Source: Stictocephala bisonia (Eukaryota; Arthropoda; Insecta; Hemiptera; Membracidae). From it: a stretch of DNA of 64,000 nucleotides. The stretch lies in contig JAQJVL010000666.1 of the NCBI GenBank assembly GCA_035578905.1, forward strand, positions 372,001 to 436,000. Direction: 5' to 3'. The notes below the pieces were generated by a model, which was not told the DNA's origin, did not search any database, and was given only the letters and a program-made list of their open reading frames with translations. The position numbers and the translations under genes were made by a program. The first letter of the stretch is position 1, and each line of letters starts with the position of its first letter. Below are positions 56,455-64,000 of the stretch, piece by piece.

Positions 56455-57482
56455 TGAGCACTGAGGAAGGGCATGGGGAGTTCACCGTCAGCTCTGTGTA
56501 CCTTCCCTATGATGCTCAGGATCCACCCCCTTCCAGGGAACTAGAAGCCCTGGTTGAGAAACAATCCATTGGGGGGCGGCACCTTCTGGTCAGCTGCGAC
56601 GCCAATGCCCATCATGAAGCATGGGGATCAACCGACTCCAACAGGAGGGGTGAGTACCTATTAAACTTCATTGTTTCTAACGATCTATTCATTCTAAATC
56701 GGGGCAATGAACCCACGTTTAGGAATAGGGTTAGAGTTGAAGTCATAGACCTGACTCTTTGCAATGCGGTCACTCTAGGCCTAATTGACAACTGGCCGGT
56801 CTCTGACGAACCTTCTCTCTCTGATCATCTGCACATTCGTTTTGATATCAAAGCTAAAATGTCAGCCTTTTCCACTCCTCACCGAAATCCTAGGCGGACG
56901 GACTGGGAGTCCTATGCTGCGGAACTTTCGGCCATTGCGGGCTTGGGTCCCGGGGGGGGCAGAGTACGTATAAGGTCTGTCGTGGAACTGGAGCAGGCGG
57001 CATCCTGTTTACAGGATGCGATCCTTGAAAGTTTCCACGACAACTGTCCAATTTCAAACACACCGCCTAGATCAAAAATCGGGTGGTGGTCAAAATCCCT
57101 GGAAGCTAAGAAAAGGCGCGTTAGAATGCTTTTTAATCGCTCTAAGGTGGCCAATTGTCGCGAAGAGTATCGTTTAGCTCTTAACGACTACAATTCATCC
57201 ATTCGTGATGCCAAGAAGGCTTCATGGCAAACCTTTTGTAGGGGCATTGACTCCATCAAAGAGGCAGCCAGAATCCAGAAAATCTTGGCTAGCGAACTTA
57301 TCAACCCCATGGGCAGTCTTAGAACCAGCTCAGGGGAATTGACAACTTTACCTGGCGAAACGCTCAAGCTCCTTCTGGAGTGTCACTTCTCGTTGACGAT
57401 GCTCTGGAAGTCTCTGGCCCTCGAGAGACTAGCCCTATACCTAGGGCAACTCGAGAGGACTGGAGGCAAGCTAGACGTATAG
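56455..57482 (+). pseudogene. LOA LINE endonuclease and RT linker
   Basis: EEGHGEFTVSSVYLPYDAQD starts the part kept. Then come LLVSCDANAHHEAWGSTDSN (GDFN equivalent with CDAN), NLFILNRGNEPTF, EVIDLTLCN and SLSDHLHIRF (SDH motif), followed by a basic linker (KSLEAKKRRVRMLFNRSKVA, WQTFCRGIDSI). The N-terminal endonuclease motifs are missing by 5' truncation. A frameshift near 57390 moves translation into the next frame (57380-57784). Confidence 0.8.
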
Positions 57483-58905
57483 TCACCGTTTCCAAAGTTA
57501 AATGGGCACTCGACAAGTTCAGCCCATTTAAATCCCCAGGAGGCGATGGCGTCTTTCCTGCATTGTTGCAGAAGGGCCCACCGAACCTCCACTTTCTACT
57601 TTGCGAAATCTTCAGGGCGAGCCTTGCCTTCGGGTATATTCCTCAGTCTTGGAGGGTTAGCAAAGTAGTTTTCATTCCTAAGCGGGGTCGTGGCGACTAC
57701 ACAAACGCCAAATCCTTTAGGCCAATTAGTCTTTCCTCGTTTCTGGTGAAGACCATGGAGAGACTCGTAGAATTTTCTATTTGAGAAGGGGCGCTTAAAG
57801 ACTCCCCTTTACATCGAAATCAACATGCGTATCTCCCGGGGAAGTCTTGTGAGTCTGCCCTCCATTGTTTGGTCAGGCACCTTGAACATTCCCTGGAGAA
57901 CAAAGAAATTGCTCTAGGAGCCTTTTTGGATATCGAGGGGGCATTCAACAACACCTCATATCAGTCAATCATTCGTGCGCTGGGACAACGTGGTGTAGAG
58001 CCTACCATCTGTAGGTGGGTCGACCACATGTTACGGGGCAGAAGAATTCAATCAACCCTTCTAAGTGAGGTGGTGGAGATTTCTGCGAGCCGAGGATGTC
58101 CGCAGGGGGGAGTTCTATCACCCCTCCTGTGGGACCTGGTGGTGGATGATCTCCTAGTCAGCCTCACGGATAAGGGCATTTTCATACAGGGCTATGCGGA
58201 CGATCTCGTCCTACTGGTCCATGGCAAGTACCAGAGCACTGTTACGGACATCATGAACGACAGTCTGGAAGCAGTGAACTCCTGGTGTGTAAGAGAAGGG
58301 CTTGCAATAAACCCTTCCAAGACAGTAATAGTTCCCTTCACCAGGAAAAGGGTTCAGGGCTCCTTCAGAGGCCTGGCCCTTGGTGGAGTGTCTCTGCCTG
58401 TTTCATCGTCGGTTAAGTATCTGGGAGTAATCCTTGATCAGAAACTGAAATGGAACTTGCATCTTGATAAAGTCATCCGCAGAGCTAAGTGGTCCTTCGT
58501 GACCACTAGACGCTGCGTGGGCTCCACATGGGGCCTGTCACCCCATGTCTGCCACTGGCTTTACACAGCGGTCATCAGACCACAAATTACTTACGGGGCT
58601 TTGATCTGGTGGCCTAAGGTCAATCAGGTAACTGTCCGGGGTAGGCTTTCTAGCCTACAAAGACTTGCCTGCATGTGCATGACAGGGGCCTTTAGGTCGA
58701 CCCCTTCTATTGCACTGGAGGTTCTTCTCAACCTGCCGCCCCTTGATCTCTTCATTATTGGGGAGGCTCGGGCGGCGGCTTATAGGCTTCAGCTAAGTGG
58801 CCACTGGAGAGGGTCCTGTACAGGTCACTCCTCAGTGGCCAATCTAGTAAACGATGAGGTACTCTCAATGAAGTCTGACTTAATTGGGAAGACCCTATAC
58901 TGTGA
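57390..58905 (+). pseudogene. LOA LINE reverse transcriptase
   Basis: WALDKFSPFKSPGGDGVFPA, FIPKRGRGDYTNAKSFRPIS, then an in-frame TGA at 57782, then LHRNQHAYLPGKSCESALHC, GAFLDIEGAFNNTSY (motif A), RGCPQGGVLSPLLWDLVVDD (motif B), GYADDLVLLVHG (motif C, catalytic Asp-Asp intact), GLAINPSKTVIVPF, KYLGVILDQKLKWNLHLDK and TYGALIWWPKV. Apart from the one stop the RT is complete from fingers to thumb. A frameshift near 58905 precedes RNase H. Confidence 0.85.
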
Positions 58906-59792
58906 ATTTCAGGTCGAGGGAGTACTGGGACGGTGTTAGTAGCCCCGTTTCTTCTCACGACCGAATTGTATGGTTCACAGACGGGTCAAGAATGGGCAAC
59001 AGAGCTGGATTTGGTGTCTATACTGGCGACCCCAGGACCAACGCTAGCGTGAGCCTGGGAGCGTATGGCACCGTTTTCCAAGCTGAAGTCACCGCAATCC
59101 TTCATTGTGCCGCCCAGGCGGTCTAGAGAGGGGTTTGCGGGAAACATATCCACATCCTCTCAGACAGTCAGGCGGCCTTAGGGGCTCTTGACTCCTGGAA
59201 GGTCTCGTCTGGTCTAGTCTGGGAATGTGTGGAGTCCCTCAGCATCCTGGGTTCAAGAAATCAGGTCTTGCTGGAATGGATCCCAGGACATAGGGGATTA
59301 GAAGGCAACGAGCAGGCCGATGCCTTGGCTAGGGAGGGTGCTCTCAAGCCCTTCATTGGTCCTGAGCCGGCCTGCGGCGTTTCGATTGCAGCTGCCAAAA
59401 CAGCAATCAAAAACTGGGTCAGCGCCAGACATCTGGAAAGATGGCGGCGGTTCCCAGGGCAAAGACTCGGCAAGGTTCTTGTCAAGAATCCCTCCCAGAA
59501 GTTGACAAAGTCACTTCTTGGGTTAAGTAAACCGCACGTTAAGCTGGTGGTGGGACTCATCACCGGTCACGGCAAATTCCGGAGGCATCTAAGAACGGTG
59601 GGACTGGATCCCATCTGTCGCCTCTATGGGGAGGACGAAGAGTCGGCAGAACACATTGTCCTGGAGTGTGAGGCCCTTGGTGCCAGAAGAAGAGCACTTT
59701 TTGAAGGCTCACCTCTGGGACAGTTGGAAATTACTAATCTACTGAAGAAGCTCCTTGACTTGGTCAAGGATTGCCAGCTTTACGACGATTAG
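58905..59792 (+). pseudogene. LOA LINE RNase H and C-terminal zinc-like motif
   Basis: IVWFTDGSRMGNRAGFGVYT (first Asp), FQAEVTAILHCAAQAV (Glu), then an in-frame TAG at 59124, then HILSDSQAALGALDSW (second Asp) and LLEWIPGHRGLEGNEQADAL (last Asp). The RNase H carboxylate set D-E-D-D is visible. The final part has CRLYGEDEESAEHIVLEC, a Cys-His-Cys pattern usual at the C-terminus of LOA/Jockey elements, with the second Cys replaced by Tyr. The ORF ends at 59792. Confidence 0.85.
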
Positions 59793-60644
59793 GCACCGGG
59801 ATTGGCACAAAAAGCCTTAGGCTTCGTTGCAAGGGTTGGCTGGACCAACTATATATATCCCCACTTAAACTAAACTAAACTAAAGTATATAATAATTCTT
59901 TAAATAAAATTGTAAAACATGTGGTTTTTGTAAATATTGATGAGTATGGATAAATTGGTGATATTTTTTAATAATAATTTTGAATGTTTAGAATCTTATC
60001 AAAAATTGGGTTTGTTCAATTGATTTGTGTGTTCAATATGTTCACTGGATTTTCTTGTTGTGCTAAATATACAGGGTGTCCCAAAAGTCAACGTCCAAAC
60101 TTCGCAGCCTTGCTATATGGATAATTCCAAACAAAACATGTCCTTTATGTATTTATCGTATTGTTAATAGTTACCGAGCTATTGACTTAAATATTCTTAA
60201 AAATATGCGTAGTGCAAAAAAAAAAAAAAAATCATTTTTATTCAAGAAATAATGCACGCAGGGCCTTAAAACTTTTACAATGTAATTTTAATAAGTATAT
60301 TTGCATAATAATAAAGTTTTAAGGCATTTCGGGATGTTGAAAACATAAATTAATAGTGTTTAAACTTTATTTTTGTAACTTAAAGTAAAGTTACAACTAC
60401 ATTCAAATGGTGACTGGAAATGTATTTTTACCCTAAGCTAATGCCCAACTATCTTAAAAACTTCACTAATTAATGCAGAATTAAAAATACTAGCACATTA
60501 AGGAATTTGTTCGCTTTTTTGAGAATTGTGTATTTTTCAAAATAAGTACACGTTTTTTGCGGGCTAGTCACTTGTCCACTCTCGCGTTGGGCGCTTCTTC
60601 GCGGAAGTTTTACGCATGGACAAAGTTAACAAGTCATTTCAAAA

Positions 60645-61020
60645 AGGCTAGAGCGATAATGTAACTGTTATTGAAACTTATATTTTGTGCTGATCTTATA
60701 ATTTTATTAAGTAAATAATTGTTAAACCCTTTACATGATTTATTAAACTTGTTTAGTCTCCTGCAGTACATTACAAATAATCCCACTAATATCAGAGCCC
60801 TACAAACAAAATCAGCTGTTAATAACACACAAAAAAAAGGCTAGAGTGATAATGTAACTGTTATTGAAACTTATATTTTGTGCTGATCTTATAATTTTAT
60901 TAAGTAAATAATTGTTAAACCCTTTACATGATTTATTAAACTTGTTTAGTCTCCTGCAGTACATTACAAATAATCCCACTAATATCAGAGCCCTACAAAC
61001 AAAATTAATAACACACAAAA
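60645..61020. repeat. 193-bp tandem duplication inside the mariner-type element
   Basis: AGGCTAGAGCGATAATGTAA at 60645 and AGGCTAGAGTGATAATGTAA at 60838 start two almost identical units, ending in CCCTACAAACAAAA. It makes the same reverse-strand frame appear twice; this is not a gene. Confidence 0.93.
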
Positions 61021-61227
61021 CAAATCAGCTGTTGTTGTAGTAGATGTTTTATTGTTGACCAGATGGGTATTAATAAACATTGAATATATGATATCAATGC
61101 AATGTTGAAAATTGTCATTAACAGTCTTTGGGTGTTGTTTGCTGAAATAATCAATTTTTTATTACACGTTTGTTTTTTAAGTGTTTCAATTTGTATAATG
61201 ACATGTTTTACACTGTTAGGGTATTCC

Positions 61228-62283
61228 CCTATGAGGAATATTTTTCAAAGACGTGCATTTTTGTATGGTCTTTGTAACGGAAATGCCCATGCTGTTGCAA
61301 GGGAATATAAAGTTAGGTATCTTAACAGAGAATGATTCCCTGATCATATGGTATTTGTGTATCTGCATAGATCTTATCAGGAGGGTAAGATTCCCGGACA
61401 TTCTGAGAGGTTAGGCAGAACCCGTATTAACGATAATTATGATGAAAAAATTGTAAATATGATAGAAGAGGATCCAACAACAAAAATCCGCCGTTTATCC
61501 AGACAGACTGCCATACCAAGTTCATCATTTCACCGGAGCCTTAAAAGTTACCAGTTATATCCTTAACATATGCAGCGAGTTCAATCCCTTTTACCCACAG
61601 ATCATGCTAGAGGAGCGAGCTTTTGTAGAGAGATGCTTAGAAAAAATTAAGTTCATCCTGGGGTTTTCAATAACATTTTATGGACTGATGAAAGTTTTGT
61701 CAAAATAACAAGAATTTACAATGAACACAACACACATTATTGGTCATATGAAAACCCTAAAGTAATAAGAAATTATCATTTTCAGTAATAATTTGGAATA
61801 AACATGTGGGCTGGTATCGTTGAAGGCAAGTTAGTTGGGTCATCTGAGTTGCCAAGTAGATTGAATGGAGAGAATTATTTTAACTTTCTGCAAAACAACC
61901 TTAGAGAAATCCTTGAAGATGTTACACTTGGCACACGTGAAAATATTGGGTTTCAATGTAATGGCACTCTAGCCCATTATTCTCATGAAGTTAGGCTCTA
62001 TCTAAATGCTGAATTCCAAAATTGCTGTATTGGAAGACAAGGAACCAAAAAATGGCCACTCAGATCACCTGATCTAAACTCCAAGGATTTATTTTTGTGG
62101 GGATACTACAAGGAAATGGTAATTTCTTCTGATTCCCATACACAAGATGAACTAAGACAACGAATAACAGTTACCAACACAATTAAGAATAATGAACAAT
62201 CCTTTCATTCTGTAAGGAGAAATTGTAGTCGTTGTCAGCTTTGTATCAGGGAAGAAGGTAGGAGTTTTGAACTTTTATTGTAA
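61228..62283 (+). pseudogene. Mariner-type transposase (broken)
   Basis: N-terminus PMRNIFQRRAFLYGLCNGNA and HAVAREYKVRYL (helix-turn-helix, as in DUF4817-containing insect transposons), then a TGA at 61333, FPDHMVFVYLHRSYQEGKIP, EDPTTKIRRLSRQT, stops near 61564 and 61649, WTDESFVKI (first Asp), stops near 61786, NMWAGIVEGKLVGSSELPSR, NIGFQCNGTLAHYSH and RSPDLNSKDLFLWGYYKEM (third Asp). Where active relatives have a QDG-type second Asp, this reads CNG (Asp to Asn). Several stops plus this change mean no active enzyme. Confidence 0.8.
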
Positions 62284-63129
62284 TAGGTATACTGTATTTA
62301 AAAAAATGGTACTGTGATTTATCTAATCTATTTCCTTATTGCTTTGTTTGCTTGTAACAATTAATTTTACTTAAAAATTCATTATTTTTAATTTATTACA
62401 CTAAATATTTATAAAATTATTTACATAATAAAATTATAACGTTAGCAACAAAATGTGTGTTTAAATAGCAGTTACATTATTACTATAGCCTTTTTGAAAT
62501 GACTTGTTAGCTTTGTCCATGCGTAAAACTTCCGCGAAGAAGCGCCCCAACGCGAGGGTGGACATGTGGCCAGCATGCAAAAAACCTGTAATTATTTTGA
62601 AAAATACACCAATTCTCAAAAGAAGCTAACAAATTTGTTAATGTGTTAGTATTTTTTAATTCTGCATTAATTAGTGAAGTTTTTAAGATAGTTGGGCATT
62701 AGCGTAGGGTAAAAATACATTTGCAGTCACCGTTTGAATGTAGTAGGAACTTTATTTTAAGTTAAAAAAATAAGTTTAAACACTATTAATTTATGCTTTT
62801 AACATCCCGAAATGCATTAAAACTGTATAATTATGCAAATATACTGATTAAAATTATATTGTAAAAGTTTTAAGGCCCTGTGTGCATTATTTCTTGAATG
62901 AAAATGATTTTTTTATGTTGCAATACACATATTTTTTAAAATATTTAAAAATAGTCAATAGCTCGGAACTATTAACAAAACGATAAATACATAAAGAACA
63001 TTTTTTTGCTGGAAATGATCCATATAACAAGGCTGTGAAGTTTGGATGTTGACTTTTGGGACACCCTGTATATGTAATTCTTCTGTTGCATTCATTTTCT
63101 TGCCCTTTTTCATAAAATTTAATATTTTC

Positions 63130-63600
63130 ATGTTTTCTTAAATTTTTGTGTATTTGTGGTCTGTAGAGAGCAAGTGTTCAGCGAATTTGGATTTCATTGT
63201 AGTTACGTTATAGCTTTTGAGAGTTTGTGTTCTTAAAAGCGTGTTTTGAATGGTATTCCATCCAGTTTGTCCAATGTAGAATTTATCAAAGTCTGTACAA
63301 TTAATTTTGTAAATACCTGATTTGTTGTAAATGTTGTCATTATTGTGTTCTTTTTTAGTTTTCTTATCTAACATTTTGAATGTGTTGTTGCGTGTTGGGA
63401 AACTTAGTTTGTAATTTGTATTTTGAAAGGTTTTTCGAATAGCTTTGTTTAGGCTTATTGCCTTATTCGAATAGGCTTGTTGAGGTATTATTTCTTTTCT
63501 TCTTTTTGTTTCTTATTAGTTTGTCAATCATGTTTGATTTGTATCAGTTTTTTATTGTCAAATATTTTATCATATTTTTTCTTCATTGAAGTGTTTCTGG
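63130..63600 (-). pseudogene. GIY-YIG endonuclease of the Penelope-like element
   Basis: IDKLIRNKKKKRN, then NTTFQNTNYKLSFPTRNNTF spread over frames, then NKSGIYKINCTDFDKFYIGQ and TGWNTIQNTLLRTQTLKSYN, SKFAEHLLSTDHKYTKI. SGIYKI...FYIGQTG is the GIY-YIG signature, and Penelope-like elements carry this nuclease after the RT. In place of the usual RF or RxxxH after GQTG it reads GWNTIQNTLL, so the catalytic Arg may be lost. The RT part of this copy is absent, replaced at 63600 by the inverted junction. Confidence 0.8.
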
Positions 63601-63602
63601 TT

Positions 63603-63631
63603 CATTGGTATGTTTATCAGACATACCAATG
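63603..63631. repeat. Perfect 11-bp hairpin at the junction of two Penelope-like copies
   Basis: CATTGGTATGT, a 7-base centre TTATCAG and ACATACCAATG. It separates a minus-strand copy (GIY-YIG part) from a plus-strand copy (RT start). Confidence 0.9.
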
Positions 63632-64000
63632 TACACCCTAGAGTACACAATCTAACATAAATTAAACTCATAGAAGAAGAAAACCATCTTTTAGGACAAT
63701 CATTAAAACACAATATTAATCTTGATTTCAAGAAAAATATAATCCAAGACGAACTTAAATTTACATGTTGCAATTAAAAACACAGACATTACAGATCAAA
63801 AACCACTACAACACAATTTTATTTATGAACTGAACAAAACAAAATTAAATCCAACCAAATCACTAATACAAAAAACATGAAATGAAATTGATAGAATCTG
63901 TCTCAGATAAGTTAAAAACAAACAACGCTATTATAACAAAAGCAGACAAAGGAATCACAGTTGTCATGATTAAGAAAGAAGACTATGATAAAAAAGTTAT
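63632..64000 (+). pseudogene. Penelope-like RT, N-terminal start (runs off the window)
   Basis: IKLIEEENHLLGQSLKHNIN and LDFKKNIIQDELKF, then after breaks LKTNNAIITKADKGITVVMI and KKEDYDKKV. ITKADKGxxVVI is the first conserved RT segment of Penelope-like elements. There are at least two frameshifts. The orientation is opposite to the neighbouring copy. Confidence 0.75.

Larger units (their letters stand above)
56449..59882 (+). mobile_element. LOA-clade LINE with RNase H domain, 5' truncated
   Basis: Bounded by a 10-bp direct repeat AAGTATATAA (56439-56448 and 59883-59892), with an (ACTAA)n-like 3' tail. It encodes the end of the endonuclease, RT, RNase H and a C-terminal Cys/His motif. The presence of RNase H after the RT places it in the I/LOA group; LOA is my best guess. 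GC content is higher than its surroundings and only about four lesions break the frame, so it inserted recently. Confidence 0.85.
60072..63068 (+). mobile_element. Tc1/mariner-superfamily transposon with about 580-bp TIRs
   Basis: Starts CAGGGTGTCCCAAAAGTCAA and ends with its complement, between TA dinucleotides (60070-60071 and 63069-63070). The inverted repeats extend inward to about 60650 and from about 62487, roughly 579 and 582 bp, with diverged but clear similarity (CTTCTTCGCGGAAGTTTTAC in each arm). A transposase remnant lies between. A 193-bp direct duplication (about 60645-61020) follows the left TIR. The long TIRs are unusual for mariner, where tens of bp are common. Confidence 0.85.
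56380..63600 (-). mobile_element. Penelope-like element, split by a LOA LINE and a mariner-type transposon
   Basis: GIY-YIG endonuclease sequence runs on the minus strand from 63600 to 63130. The coding frame continues KKGKKMNATEELHI down to the mariner insertion (TA at 63069). It resumes on the other side at 60069 (FSTTRKSSEHIEHTNQLNKP). The 3' region goes on to the LOA insertion at 59882 and ends at about 56385 with a GAAAC-containing, hammerhead-like tail (TTGAAAATGACTATTACGTT, GAAACATG) flanked by ACAC/GTGT. Removing both insertions gives one continuous 3' half of a Penelope-like retroelement. Confidence 0.75.

Noticed and set aside
60634..61018. Two nearly identical minus-strand frames starting MLLTADFVCRALILVGLF and similar
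   Set aside because: They come from the 193-bp tandem duplication within the mariner-type element and have no counterpart to a known protein.

Overview
The window reads as AT-rich nuclear DNA of an animal, most likely an insect. Two conserved host genes carry GT-AG introns of 2-5 kb, and the spaces between exons are packed with insect-type mobile elements (Helitron, LOA- and CR1/Jockey-like LINEs, Penelope-like element, MULE, piggyBac-like, hAT, mariner, tRNA-derived SINEs). I suspect a hemipteran from the general look of the repeats, but the sequence does not fix the species. I see no bacterial genes, operons or CRISPR array.

Host genes. The last four coding exons of Utx/KDM6 (H3K27 demethylase) lie on the plus strand at 3026-10901. 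They carry the end of the JmjC fold and the C-terminal zinc-binding domain. The first two coding exons of a NUP188-like nucleoporin lie on the plus strand at 50344-50610 and 55324-55542; its next exon is not visible. Almost everything else is repeats.

Layout. 1-240: end of a repeat whose inverted partner is at 49490-49997. 1320-2500: repeat copy with a 766-bp perfect CT microsatellite. 3026-10901: Utx, with a 2.4-kb TIR transposon in its first visible intron, a 12 x 55-bp minisatellite in the next and a 3 x 68-bp repeat in the third. 10902-15340: AT-rich with no recognised gene. 15640-17100: LINE fragment broken by a fold-back repeat. 17168-17815: 73/82-bp minisatellite. 17822-18420: zinc-finger remnant. 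19195-26600: minus-strand LINE split by a 4.4-kb piggyBac-like element with a TTAA duplication. 26636-29815: MULE-type transposase remnant with an insertion in it. 31391-38181: minus-strand Helitron containing a SINE and a 5.26-kb CR1-like LINE; that LINE encodes coiled coil, Ulp1-like protease, SGNH hydrolase, AP endonuclease and RT. 38640-45100: hAT pieces, a large inverted repeat and a tandem duplication. 47480-48720: 1.2-kb fold-back element. 49220-49480: LOA RT scrap.

NUP188 introns. Intron 1 holds an old RTE-like LINE (minus) with a SINE in it. The region after exon 2 holds a minus-strand Penelope-like element, interrupted by a young LOA LINE (56449-59882, 10-bp target duplication) and by a mariner-type transposon with about 580-bp TIRs (60072-63068, TA duplication). 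The window ends inside a second, inverted Penelope-like copy.

The strongest points are the nested insertions with clean target-site duplications, the protease-plus-esterase ORF1 of the CR1-like LINE, the size of the CT array and the very long mariner TIRs. All element ORFs that I read carry stops or frameshifts, so these look like inactive copies.
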